Shown: one piece after another, positions 28,246-37,661 of the stretch | Layout of the letters: each line of letters opens with the position of its first letter | Numbering within the stretch: the first letter of the stretch is position 1 | NCBI RefSeq assembly: GCF_030503895.2 | Contig: NZ_CP129970.2 | Coordinates: forward strand, 3,085,001-3,149,000 | DNA from: Marivirga arenosa | Lineage (GTDB): Bacteria > Bacteroidota > Bacteroidia > Cytophagales > Cyclobacteriaceae | Length of the DNA stretch: 64,000 bases | Direction of reading: 5' to 3' | Made by a program: the position numbers and the translations under genes | The notes under the pieces: model-generated | What the model saw: the letters and a program-made list of their open reading frames with translations, nothing else | The model's database searches: none | What the model was told of the DNA's origin: nothing

Positions 28246-30009
28246 TCATGAATCCTCAAAGGAGTATAATTTCTTGATCCTTGCTCTGATAGCCCCTTTG
28301 GTTCTGCCAAAATGATTTGCCAAATCTTTAGTACTCAATCCTTCTTCAAACATAAATTTTAATTCCCGATCCAATTCGTCAGTCCAAGGTGTGTAGGCAG
28401 ATTTATGCGTTTTTCTAATCTCGACCATATCAAAAGCCTTTTCTTCAAAACTATTTAATTTCAAATCTTTAATTGAAGTATTTTCTTTTTCATCTTTACG
28501 TCTCAGTAGTATGATTTGGCCATTTTTCGTCCAGTTTTCAGGGAGTAAATCTTCTTCTATATAGAGTTTGTTTTGGGTTCTGGTAATCGCAACATATAGC
28601 AAATTGATTTCTTCATTTAGCTTTTGTTTGATCAGCTCAGGAAAATCTTTTTGTTGTACCAATTTCCTTAATTTCTCTTCCGTTAAAAAATCATTGACTA
28701 GCTGAACAGCGTCATATTCCATTCCTTTGCACCTGTGCACGGTGGAGAAAATGATGTGTGCTTTATCACGATCTTCATTTTCAAGATGTTTTTCCTTCAG
28801 TTGCTTGATGTATTTTGGAATTTCATTTCCATATTCCTTAACTAATTCCACCATCATGCCCAACTGCATATCTTCTGTTTTTTCTATATATTCTTCCAAA
28901 TCCTCTAGTCCCTTCATTTTTTTAATTAAAGGATCTCTGATGAATTTCCTTTTACCCTCATAGAGATTCAATACATCATATAATGAGGTGCCGTCATCAG
29001 CATAGGTGTAGGAATTGATATTGCCTTCGAAATAAATGTCGGCCAAATTTTCCTTTTCGGATATGTAGTCGATGGCCTTGGTCAACAGTCCTAGGTTGGT
29101 GCGAGCTATAACTGCTTTTTGTTGTCCTTGTGATGGATTGCCCTTTCCTTTTATTTGAAATTTTAGAGTTGTTTGCAGGAGTTTTTTCCTTTCTACTATT
29201 GCTTGTGCCAAATGAGCTATTTTTTCATTAAATCGAAAACTGATAGAAAGCTCATAAGGCTTAAAATCGACCATTTCTAAAGAATTAACAGCATAGCGCC
29301 AGGAATAGATTTGTTGATGAGTGTCGCCTACAATCACTTTAATTGCCCTTTGTTTTAAGAATACATCAAGCATGGCTGGGGAGGCATCTTGCCCCTCGTC
29401 AAAGAGTATGTAATCATAATCCAACAGAGGGTTTTGAAGTTGAAATTTCTTAAGGTAGAAGTCATGGGTGATTGGTATTTCTCCCTTATTCATTTTAGCT
29501 AAGAACTCTCTAGTTTTCTTTTTGATGTATGAATAATTTCCTTTCACAAAAGCTAATGCTTTTTTATCTGAAATTGTATCTTCATAATTTAGTTCTTCCA
29601 CTTTTGAAGCGCTACTATTGCAAAAGTATGCGGTGAATTTGCTAATGTGATTGGCAATAATCATTTCAGCCAATGGCTCACTTTTGATTTGAATGTTCAG
29701 AATATCTGCGATTTCATGATTTTTATATCCATTACTATTGATCTCAAAATTTTTACCAATAACAACATGCTTAAAGGCCAATGAATGCGCAGTTTGTACA
29801 TCCACATTATAAAGCTTTTTTGATTTAAATCTTTTAGCTGCTTCAAGCTTCACTGATTTATTAAAAGCTAAATAAAGGATTCTACTATTTTTGGGTCTGC
29901 TTTCAGCATATGCAATTAGGGTAGTGGTTTTTCCTGAACCGGCCACCGCATTGATTTTTATATTGCTATTTGATTGGATGATGGAGGATTGTTCTTTGGA
30001 TAATCTCAT
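28246..30009 (-). CDS. UvrD/FBH1-like superfamily 1 helicase with C-terminal HTH
   Basis: 587 residues. Q motif KEQSSII, Walker A AVAGSGKTTTL (21-31), Walker B LFDEGQDASPAML, motif III VGDTHQQIYSWRYAVNSLE (very like eukaryotic FBH1), and the motif VI region LLYVAITRTQNKLYI. Residues about 538-587 (YTPWTDELDRELKFMFEEG..DLANHFGRTKGAIRARIKKL) form a SANT/Myb-like helix-turn-helix that could guide DNA binding. It is monocistronic; a TATTTTTG box and two palindromes lie upstream. Likely a recombination/repair helicase. Vertical inheritance or transfer cannot be decided here. Confidence 0.88.
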   Translation of the reverse strand: MRLSKEQSSIIQSNSNIKINAVAGSGKTTTLIAYAESRPKNSRILYLAFNKSVKLEAAKRFKSKKLYNVDVQTAHSLAFKHVVIGKNFEINSNGYKNHEIADILNIQIKSEPLAEMIIANHISKFTAYFCNSSASKVEELNYEDTISDKKALAFVKGNYSYIKKKTREFLAKMNKGEIPITHDFYLKKFQLQNPLLDYDYILFDEGQDASPAMLDVFLKQRAIKVIVGDTHQQIYSWRYAVNSLEMVDFKPYELSISFRFNEKIAHLAQAIVERKKLLQTTLKFQIKGKGNPSQGQQKAVIARTNLGLLTKAIDYISEKENLADIYFEGNINSYTYADDGTSLYDVLNLYEGKRKFIRDPLIKKMKGLEDLEEYIEKTEDMQLGMMVELVKEYGNEIPKYIKQLKEKHLENEDRDKAHIIFSTVHRCKGMEYDAVQLVNDFLTEEKLRKLVQQKDFPELIKQKLNEEINLLYVAITRTQNKLYIEEDLLPENWTKNGQIILLRRKDEKENTSIKDLKLNSFEEKAFDMVEIRKTHKSAYTPWTDELDRELKFMFEEGLSTKDLANHFGRTKGAIRARIKKLYSFEDS

Positions 30010-30023
30010 TGGTTGATAGTTTT

Positions 30024-30037
30024 GTAGCTGAAGCTAC
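30024..30037. promoter_or_regulatory. palindrome just before the FBH1-like helicase gene
   Basis: GTAGCT-GA-AGCTAC, perfect 6-bp arms, 15 bp before the ATG. It lies in the predicted 5' leader, so it may be an RNA hairpin or an operator. Confidence 0.35.
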
Positions 30038-30053
30038 TTTTCAGAGGTACCCT

Positions 30054-30070
30054 TTAGATTAATAATCTAA
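30054..30070. promoter_or_regulatory. 17-bp palindrome in the FBH1-like helicase leader
   Basis: TTAGATTA-A-TAATCTAA is a perfect odd palindrome, between the -7 box and the start codon, a position suited to a repressor. Confidence 0.4.
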
Positions 30071-30093
30071 TGAGTTATTGTTCTTAAAATTAT

Positions 30094-30101
30094 CAAAAAT
30101 A
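30094..30101 (-). promoter_or_regulatory. -7 box of the FBH1-like helicase gene
   Basis: TATTTTTG on the minus strand, 84 bp upstream of the ATG. Confidence 0.4.
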
Positions 30102-30176
30102 AACTAATCTCCAAAAACTTCAATATGATGAAAATCGAAGGTTCACAGTATAATAAACAGAGGAGCCATGGTGCGA

Positions 30177-33100
30177 TTACTCATCAATTTCTTCCTTATT
30201 TTCTTTATAATAAGCCTTTGCCTCTTCTTTACTTTTCTTAATCCCGATACTACTAACTGCACCACTTAGAAGAGCTTTTGCCCAAAGGTTAAAAATCGAT
30301 CTACTTTTTATTCGTTCGAAGAAAATATTACCTTCTTGCAATTTAAACCATCTTGGATTTCTTGTACTTACTATAAAGCTATTTGCAAAAATTGTCTTTA
30401 AGTTATTCCCGAAACCTTTCGATTGATAAGTCTGTCGATCCAGAATATCAATTTTAAGGTTGTTATATCTAAATTCCATTTTTCCTTCAGCATAATCATC
30501 ATTTCCCTTGAAATTTATATTAACTTCTTCATTGTAGCCTGATCTAACTTCAATTGCCCCTAATGGAATTAACATATCATTTAAAGCAGTTAGATTAAGA
30601 TTCCCTATATTACCAATGAAATGGAAATCACTCTTAGTGGAAGGTATAGGGAAATCAACTTTTGTATTAAAATTAGCTTTATTATTTAGTTTGCCTTTAG
30701 CTGTAAGATGCATAACCTCATTACTATTGAAATGATGAGTCCTCATATTATATATATGACCACTATCAATGAAAATACTCATAGTTCCTATTCCGCTTGC
30801 ATCCTTTGGTACTATATGGATTTTAATATCAGAATTAACAAAAACGGTATCTACCTTAAAAGCGAATTGTAATTCAGATAATATTTTTTGAGGCATAGGA
30901 ACTCTTCTATCTCTATTATGAGGTACGTTCAGATCTCTAAAAACAATGAAGTCACCATTTATTACTGACAGTTTATCGACCATATATTTTTGATCTTTCA
31001 AGATACTGTCAATTTTTACTTTATTAAGTTTTAGTTGATCGATATCGAGTTTAAACCAGTCGTTTTGATATTCAATATGCTGGCTATAATCAAATCTGGA
31101 ATATTTTGATCTTAGTTTTATATTGTTTGCTTCAAAATTCGACTCTGGATATTTAAAAGAATAATCATTAGCGGTTACGGTATAATGAGAAAAGTTTTCT
31201 TTATAATTTTTACCCATGAATATAAAGGAGTTTATATATTTATGTATTTGGCTTGTATGGATTATAGAATCCGTTTTTATACCATTAATAAATAAGTCCG
31301 CTTTTCTCACATAGTAATTTCGCTCTTTCTTTTTATCATAAATTTTAACGTTGATATTTCTGGTGTTCGATTTTTTTATGTTTACAGATTCGAAGGGTAG
31401 TTTTATTTCTGTAGGTAAAGAGTTTTTAGCTTCTCCATCAATTTCAATTTTTAAATCGGTTCGTCCGCTACTAATCTCATCAATCTTGATTTGATTTTCT
31501 TCCAAAAGATTATAAAAATCAGCTCCTTTTAGAATGATATTATTGAAAGTTAGTTGAGTGTTTTTATTTTCTTCTATGTATTCGATCCCATCTATATTTC
31601 CTTCTTCATTAAAGCTTTCATAATAGAAGTTATTTACGATCAGGCTATCCTTTTTAGGACTTAAAAAGTAGAGTTTGTCGTTATCAAAAGTGAAATTCTC
31701 AGCATTAAATAGATTTGCATTCTGCTTTTTGAGGAGGGTAAAATTCGTAAGTGTAATAACGGATTTCTGAGTTTTAATTAAATGAATTTTCTCATCATTT
31801 TGAATATTAATATCAGTTTTATCTATACCAAAAAGGATATTTTTAAAAGCAACATTAAAATTTGCGGAATCAAGATTTTTAGACTTTAACTTATTTAGTT
31901 CTTTAATATAGTGAAGGTTTAGATTACTTATTTCTCCAATTAAACTATCCGCTTCCAATAATTTGCTTTTAAATAAACCTTGCTTATTAATATTTGATAA
32001 CCTTATTGAAGGAATATCCAATTTGAATTTGAGGTTTTTAAAAAATTGATTGGGCTCAATTTCTACATTCTTTATATCAAGACTATTACTATGCTTAGCT
32101 AAACTGATATTTTGAGCACTTAATTGGTGGTATAATTGTTTGTTATTGAATTTTGTATTTAAAAATTGAGCCTCAATAATTTCAATATCATTCAGGTAAT
32201 TCAATTCTAAATTGAAATTTTGAACACTTAGGTCATTACCAGATTGCCTATATTTTAACTTTGAGTCACTTAATGAGACATTAATGGGTTTTTCTGAGAA
32301 TTTCCAGTTAGTTGCTGATTTGTCTTTTTTATTGGGAATACTTTCAGGATTTAATCTAATATCAACTTTATCAAGTTTAATGCTATCAATTTGTACAATT
32401 CCATAATTTATAATGCTATCCAATTGAATGCCTGAAAGTTCAATTAAACCTGAATTGACTTTATTATCTTCATTTTGATAAATAAGGTCTAATTCATCTA
32501 GTTTAATATTATGCAGATTTTTACTAGAGGCGAAGTTTTTAATTAATAATGAATTGCCTTCGAAATCATAATTAAGCAACTTACCACCAATACGAGTATT
32601 ATTTGAGATCTGATGCCAAGAGTTTAATGTAGAATCAATTTTTAAAGATTCAGAATTTAAATTGATTTGTTCTCCTGTTAAAAAGTTGCCGACTCCTAGG
32701 TTTGAATTAACAATAGAAAAATCATCAATATTGATGTACTTAAAGTATTGACCTAATATTCCATACAAACCATTTGCTGTGATGACAGCTTTTTTTTCAT
32801 CACTATTTCTAAAGTATGGAGGGGTAATATTGATGGTTCCATTAATTAATTTTAGAAAATCTAAATCAATAATTTCATTTTCATAAATCTGGTTTTGAGC
32901 CACTCCTTTCATTTCTAAAGAGGGTAAATTTAAATTAAATTGAGTTAATGTGCTGTCATCTAAATTTCTAGAGGGTTTAATTCGAAGGTTTTTGACATTC
33001 AAAGTTGAATCCAAGGTCCTGAACTTAAGCTTTTCGAATTTTATTTCATGTAGATTATCTGGTAATAAATAATCGTAATCGTTTATTTCAATTTCAGCAT

Positions 33101-34265
33101 CCTTAAAATAATTTAAAATATTTTGAATGTCTCGCTGAGTAGAATCAAGAGAGATATCAAATAACTCAATGCTTATATTATTTGATAAAAAGCTTTGTTT
33201 GTTATCTCCTTTAAGTGTTAAGTCTAGACCTCCTCTTTGAATTCTTAAATCATTAATCTTTATTAAATCGAAAAGTGCAAGCAATGAAGCTCCAATACTA
33301 TTTTGAGCCTGGGGAGTACTGTCTTTTTTTGATTTTAAAACAGATTTTATTTTGATATTCGGTTGAGGAATATTAACCTGGTCAACGATTAAAAAATTAT
33401 CTTCATAAGCTTTTAGATAATTAATTCCGCGTAATTCAAGTGTTGGGATTTCGATATCATAAATATTTTGATTTTGGTCTTGAAATACTTCTTTTGGGTT
33501 TATTTTATCTCGAGCATTAATTCTAAAATTATTGAAATAAAGTATTGAATCTCTTGTGGATAATTCAAAGCCATCAAAACTTAATTGATGAATACTATCC
33601 GGTAATAGAATCGATTGCTGATTGACCCCTAAGTTGATGGCTTCTGAGTAGAATATCTTTTTCCTTTTCTGTTTTTTTTTGTCCGCTACTACAAAGTTTT
33701 CAACAGCAAAATCAATTGATTTCAATCTGAATTTGCTAGGAGAGTGGTCGATCGTCCCACTTTTAACCTTCAAATAGTTGATTTGCAATAGATTCAAGTA
33801 TTGGGAAATTACATCATATAGTTCTCCTGTTTCGCGTCCAAATTTCAACGGTTGTTTTTCAGGATTAATTTTGGTCATATAAACCAATGGATTAATGACT
33901 TCTATGCCATCCACCACTAATTCTTTATCCGTATAAATCCGAAAAACAGATTCTAATGAAATACTGACTTCATCTACTACTGCTTCATATAAATTTTTAG
34001 CATTAATTGTATCCTCTCTATTCTCTGGTGTAGCATAGAGTTCTAAATTTCTAATCGTAACTGTTTTAAGGAAAATATTGAGGTCAATTTCCTCAAATTC
34101 TAATTGATATAAGCCTTTGCTTTCTTTTTTAACCAGCTCTTTTAAATACTCACCTGAAATTTTATTTCCTTGTTTCCTAAGGTAATTATTTGCAATAATT
34201 CCCACTGCTATGGTAATAGCTATAATTAGAAGTGCACGGTATAGTTTTTTTCTTTTCGGGTTCAT
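30177..34265 (-). CDS. giant AsmA-like envelope protein
   Basis: 1362 residues, the largest gene here. Residues about 10-28 form an N-terminal membrane anchor (ALLIIAITIAVGIIANN); everything after is a periplasmic series of beta strands with recurring phrases such as LKINDLRIQRGGLDL, LEIDSTLN, IDGIEVINPLV and KLNKVKIDSIL. The C-terminal ~200 residues (GIGTMSIFIDSGHIYN, HLTAKGKLNNKANFN, FHFIGNIGNLNLTALNDMLIPLG) match AsmA/DUF748 family ends. By analogy to AsmA/TamB/YhdP, it may bridge membranes for lipid transport. The repeating middle part is fast evolving. Confidence 0.8.
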   Translation of the reverse strand: MNPKRKKLYRALLIIAITIAVGIIANNYLRKQGNKISGEYLKELVKKESKGLYQLEFEEIDLNIFLKTVTIRNLELYATPENREDTINAKNLYEAVVDEVSISLESVFRIYTDKELVVDGIEVINPLVYMTKINPEKQPLKFGRETGELYDVISQYLNLLQINYLKVKSGTIDHSPSKFRLKSIDFAVENFVVADKKKQKRKKIFYSEAINLGVNQQSILLPDSIHQLSFDGFELSTRDSILYFNNFRINARDKINPKEVFQDQNQNIYDIEIPTLELRGINYLKAYEDNFLIVDQVNIPQPNIKIKSVLKSKKDSTPQAQNSIGASLLALFDLIKINDLRIQRGGLDLTLKGDNKQSFLSNNISIELFDISLDSTQRDIQNILNYFKDAEIEINDYDYLLPDNLHEIKFEKLKFRTLDSTLNVKNLRIKPSRNLDDSTLTQFNLNLPSLEMKGVAQNQIYENEIIDLDFLKLINGTINITPPYFRNSDEKKAVITANGLYGILGQYFKYINIDDFSIVNSNLGVGNFLTGEQINLNSESLKIDSTLNSWHQISNNTRIGGKLLNYDFEGNSLLIKNFASSKNLHNIKLDELDLIYQNEDNKVNSGLIELSGIQLDSIINYGIVQIDSIKLDKVDIRLNPESIPNKKDKSATNWKFSEKPINVSLSDSKLKYRQSGNDLSVQNFNLELNYLNDIEIIEAQFLNTKFNNKQLYHQLSAQNISLAKHSNSLDIKNVEIEPNQFFKNLKFKLDIPSIRLSNINKQGLFKSKLLEADSLIGEISNLNLHYIKELNKLKSKNLDSANFNVAFKNILFGIDKTDINIQNDEKIHLIKTQKSVITLTNFTLLKKQNANLFNAENFTFDNDKLYFLSPKKDSLIVNNFYYESFNEEGNIDGIEYIEENKNTQLTFNNIILKGADFYNLLEENQIKIDEISSGRTDLKIEIDGEAKNSLPTEIKLPFESVNIKKSNTRNINVKIYDKKKERNYYVRKADLFINGIKTDSIIHTSQIHKYINSFIFMGKNYKENFSHYTVTANDYSFKYPESNFEANNIKLRSKYSRFDYSQHIEYQNDWFKLDIDQLKLNKVKIDSILKDQKYMVDKLSVINGDFIVFRDLNVPHNRDRRVPMPQKILSELQFAFKVDTVFVNSDIKIHIVPKDASGIGTMSIFIDSGHIYNMRTHHFNSNEVMHLTAKGKLNNKANFNTKVDFPIPSTKSDFHFIGNIGNLNLTALNDMLIPLGAIEVRSGYNEEVNINFKGNDDYAEGKMEFRYNNLKIDILDRQTYQSKGFGNNLKTIFANSFIVSTRNPRWFKLQEGNIFFERIKSRSIFNLWAKALLSGAVSSIGIKKSKEEAKAYYKENKEEIDE

Positions 34266-34377
34266 ATTAAACTGAAAGTTTAATATAATCCATTTGAATG
34301 AAATTATCAGAACTGGAGGACTATTATTAAAATTTTAGTTAACAATAGATGTCTCTAAAGATATTAGGGTATCAATT

Positions 34378-34401
34378 AAGGTAGAAGTAAAACTCTACCT
34401 T
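34378..34401. terminator. hairpin after the SDR gene
   Basis: AAGGTAGA and TCTACCTT with an 8-nt loop. The T-run is on the plus side although both flanking genes are on the minus strand, so its role is uncertain. Confidence 0.4.
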
Positions 34402-34408
34402 TTTTATT

Positions 34409-35137
34409 TTATACATCTCTGACATCTAAGATTACATCTGGATACTGATCTAAATTTTCTAGAAAATAAAAATATTTTTCAGCTACTTCTTCCTCGCTAC
34501 TTAAAGCATTGTCAGCTTTCAGGTTTTTAAATCGATCTATTCCGCTGAAGGACTTTTCATCCGCATTTCGGATCTGTGTTTGCATTTCTGTATCCACAAC
34601 ACCAGGGGCAATAGCTTTAATGATAAATCCATTTCCGTCTAATTCAGCTTCTTTAGCCGCTACTTTTGAAGCCATATCTAAAGCAGCTTTTGAGGCACAA
34701 TATCCTGACCAACCATCTACGGCATTTTTACCAGCTCCTGAGCTTATATTAATGATTATTTTTTCTCCTTCATGATCTTTTAAATCATGCATAAACTGAT
34801 TCATAAGTAGGAGAGGAGCACTTACATTTAAATTGAAAAGTTGAGGGATGCTATCGTTATCAATACTTCCCAAATGTTTGATATCTCCTAATGTTCCTGC
34901 GTTATTAATTAAAACTAACTTGTCATATCCCTTCGCATCATTGAAAAGATTGGGTAATTCATTTTTCAATTCATCTAAATTGGATAGGTCAATGGAAATA
35001 GCTTTATAGTTTTCATCAGATATTGAATGACTTCTACTAATTCCCCAAACCGTAGCTCCTGATTCTAGAGCTTTATTGGTAATGCCTTTCCCTATTCCTT
35101 TACTTGCGCCTGTTATGATAAAAAGTGATTTATTCAT
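34409..35137 (-). CDS. short-chain dehydrogenase/reductase
   Basis: 242 residues, NAD(P)-dependent SDR. TGASKGIGKG nucleotide-binding loop, NNAG in VLINNAGTLGD, catalytic Ser in INISSGAGKNAVDGW and YCASK (Tyr-x-x-x-Lys). The N-terminus (MNKSLFIITGASKGIG) and overall layout are closest to the sepiapterin reductase/benzil reductase-like group. The substrate is unknown. A terminator separates it from hslU, so it is transcribed independently. Confidence 0.9.
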   Translation of the reverse strand: MNKSLFIITGASKGIGKGITNKALESGATVWGISRSHSISDENYKAISIDLSNLDELKNELPNLFNDAKGYDKLVLINNAGTLGDIKHLGSIDNDSIPQLFNLNVSAPLLLMNQFMHDLKDHEGEKIIINISSGAGKNAVDGWSGYCASKAALDMASKVAAKEAELDGNGFIIKAIAPGVVDTEMQTQIRNADEKSFSGIDRFKNLKADNALSSEEEVAEKYFYFLENLDQYPDVILDVRDV

Positions 35138-35174
35138 AATTCTTTCTTTTAATCTTGAATAAAAACGTAAAAAA

Positions 35175-35204
35175 AAGCCCGAATTCCCTAAGAAATACGG
35201 GCTT
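35175..35204 (-). terminator. Rho-independent terminator of the lon-porQ-hslU run
   Basis: AAGCCCG (35175-35181) and CGGGCTT (35198-35204), with an uninterrupted T-run on the minus strand. Confidence 0.9.
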
Positions 35205-35226
35205 AAATTATAAGATTTATAGTCTC

Positions 35227-36615
35227 CTAAAGAATATACTGACTTAAATCTTTGTCTTTTACTAAGCCGTCTAATTTTTCACCCACCATTTGTTTAGTGA
35301 TTACCACTTTAGCATTTGCACCGATTTTGTCAGGAATGTCAAAAAGTAATTCATTAAGAAGTTTACTCATTACAGTTTGAAGTCTTCTTGCACCAATATT
35401 TTCAACTTCTGAATTTACTCTAAAAGCGATTTCAGCTAATTCCTCTAAGGCATCATCATCGAATGTTAAATCAACTTCTTCTGCTTTAAGCAGAGCAGTA
35501 TATTGTTTTGTTAATGAGTTTTTAGGTTCTTTTAATATTCTAAGGAAATCAGCTTTCGTTAAGCTATCTAATTCCACTCTGATTGGGAATCTTCCTTGTA
35601 ATTCTGGAATTAAATCAGACGGTTTGCTTACATGAAAAGCTCCTGCTGCTAAGAACAGAATATGATCGGTATGGATAATACCATACTTAGTATTGACAGC
35701 ACTTCCTTCTACAATTGGAAGTAAATCTCTTTGAACCCCTTCTCTACTTACATCACCACCGCTCGAATTACTGCTTCCTTTAGCAATTTTGTCAATTTCA
35801 TCGATGAAGATCATACCTGTATTCTCTGCCTTTTGAATTGCCTCTTCCTTCACTTCATCCATATCAATCAATTTGGAAACTTCTTCCTCAATTAATAGCT
35901 TTCTAGCCTCCTCAATCGTAACCTTACGTTTTTTATTCTTCTTAGGTATCATGTTACTAAGCATGTCTTGCAAGTTGATCATAGATGCTTCATCCATCAT
36001 GCCACCACCAATCATGCCCATTCCATTATTTGCAGGGGTTTTTACATTGATATCAATTTTACGATCTTCTAATTCTCCATTACGCAATTTTTCTCTGAAT
36101 CTCTCTCTAGTTTTTTGATTCAGTTCATAATCATTGTCCGGTACTTGATTATCAGCAGTTGTGCTAATCGGACGCTGACTGTTAGACTTCATAGGTGGGA
36201 TCAAGGCATCCAGAATGATATCCTCAACAATATCAGCAGCCTTATTTTTCACTTCCTCTTTTTTAGAAGCTTTCACTAGATTTACCGATTGTTCTACTAA
36301 GTCACGAACCATACTTTCAACGTCACGTCCAACGTAACCTACTTCAGTGAATTTAGAAGCTTCCACTTTAGTGAAAGGAGCATCCGCTATCTTAGCCAAT
36401 CTTCTGGCAATTTCTGTTTTACCAACACCAGTAGCTCCAATCATTAAGATATTATTCGGTACAATCTCACCTTGAATATCCTCAGGTGTATTCATACGCC
36501 TCCATCTATTACGCAAAGCAATGGCAACATTTCGCTTTGCATCATTTTGTCCGATTATATATTTATCGAGCTCTGAGACGATCTCTTTTGGTGTCAAAAA
36601 TAATTTATTATTCAT
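35227..36615 (-). CDS. hslU: HslU ATPase of the HslUV protease
   Basis: 462 residues. AAA+ unfoldase that feeds proteins to the HslV peptidase. Walker A GATGVGKTE (60-68), AKFTEVGYVGRDVESMVRDL-type pore region (GYVGRD), the intermediate I domain (about 110-245, charged), Walker B FIDEIDKIA, sensor arginine region ENIGARRLQTVM, and the C-terminal tail ending DLSQYIL that docks into HslV. hslV is not adjacent. Its ATG overlaps the porQ stop (ATGA). Confidence 0.96.
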   Translation of the reverse strand: MNNKLFLTPKEIVSELDKYIIGQNDAKRNVAIALRNRWRRMNTPEDIQGEIVPNNILMIGATGVGKTEIARRLAKIADAPFTKVEASKFTEVGYVGRDVESMVRDLVEQSVNLVKASKKEEVKNKAADIVEDIILDALIPPMKSNSQRPISTTADNQVPDNDYELNQKTRERFREKLRNGELEDRKIDINVKTPANNGMGMIGGGMMDEASMINLQDMLSNMIPKKNKKRKVTIEEARKLLIEEEVSKLIDMDEVKEEAIQKAENTGMIFIDEIDKIAKGSSNSSGGDVSREGVQRDLLPIVEGSAVNTKYGIIHTDHILFLAAGAFHVSKPSDLIPELQGRFPIRVELDSLTKADFLRILKEPKNSLTKQYTALLKAEEVDLTFDDDALEELAEIAFRVNSEVENIGARRLQTVMSKLLNELLFDIPDKIGANAKVVITKQMVGEKLDGLVKDKDLSQYIL

Positions 36616-37661
36616 GATTTTTTCTTTACTATATTTTTCAAATTACTTCCCAAAGTAATAAAGTGAGCAAAACTACCCGCTTGATATATCGCACTAGAAT
36701 ATGCTATATTAAATTTCTTTGTATGTACAAAAAAACCAAATGTAAAACCCCCTGCTCCTCCAACTTGTTCAGCTTTTAATGATTGTCTGATTAAATGATT
36801 ATAGCCAGCTCTAAGATTAATGTTTTCACCTAAGATTAATTCAGTTCCAATTGTCACATGCTGAAAAATTTTATCAAATGTATTAGGTGGATTGTTACTA
36901 ATATCTGTAAATACATTGCTATCATCTTCAGGAATTAAACTATTATCAAAATAACTTAGATCATATTGATAAAGTCTATTAAGTGTTAAAGAGAAACGGA
37001 AAGGCATGAACTCAGGTTTGAATGTACTCCCTAATTGTACATCAAATGGTAAACTTCTGTCTTCATTTTCATATTTATTGGTATAAAAACCAACGTTTTT
37101 TATAACCAATCCTATCGATAAGTCTTTTTCAGGATGAATAAAGGCACCACCAAAGTCGGTAAGTATAGCAGATTGATTAAATCCACTTATCTGACTCATA
37201 ACAAATTTCACATTGGCCCCATATTGAAAAGCACCATCTGTTCTCGAATGACTTATTTGAATGGCATAATTAGAAGCTGTAAAATCGTTAGTTGAAGCTC
37301 CTGTATTATCAAAACCTTTAAAACTACCATAGCTTAAATAATTTACTCCTAAACTGAAAATTCCAGCGTTTTCAAAATTTTGTGCATAGGTAAGCTGACT
37401 GTTATAAATATCAGCATAAAAAGGAATGAAGTTAAAGGATGCTTGGCCTCCCATATCAGCATTTAATAATGCTGGATTTTGCCAAACCATATTGACATCT
37501 CCTGCATTAGAACTAACATTAACTGTACCCAAACCTGCAACTCGTGCGTGATTAGGTAACTCTAAAAATTCAAAAGTCCGTAAGCCCCCAATCTGCGCAA
37601 AAGCAGTTTGGGAGGCAAGCATGCAAACCAAAAGGCTCAGTATGACCTTTTGGGACCTCAT
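36612..37661 (-). CDS. porQ: type IX secretion system outer-membrane protein PorQ
   Basis: 349 residues. Signal peptide (cleavage after TAFAQ), then LRTFEFLELPNHARVAGLG and DVNMVWQNPALL, the conserved start of PorQ, followed by a FadL-like beta-barrel with repeated aromatic strands to the C-terminus. In Porphyromonas PorQ works with PorU/PorV in the attachment complex that releases and anchors secreted cargo. It sits between lon and hslU with 4-bp overlaps on both sides, so the three are translationally coupled. Confidence 0.9.
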   Translation of the reverse strand: MRSQKVILSLLVCMLASQTAFAQIGGLRTFEFLELPNHARVAGLGTVNVSSNAGDVNMVWQNPALLNADMGGQASFNFIPFYADIYNSQLTYAQNFENAGIFSLGVNYLSYGSFKGFDNTGASTNDFTASNYAIQISHSRTDGAFQYGANVKFVMSQISGFNQSAILTDFGGAFIHPEKDLSIGLVIKNVGFYTNKYENEDRSLPFDVQLGSTFKPEFMPFRFSLTLNRLYQYDLSYFDNSLIPEDDSNVFTDISNNPPNTFDKIFQHVTIGTELILGENINLRAGYNHLIRQSLKAEQVGGAGGFTFGFFVHTKKFNIAYSSAIYQAGSFAHFITLGSNLKNIVKKKS

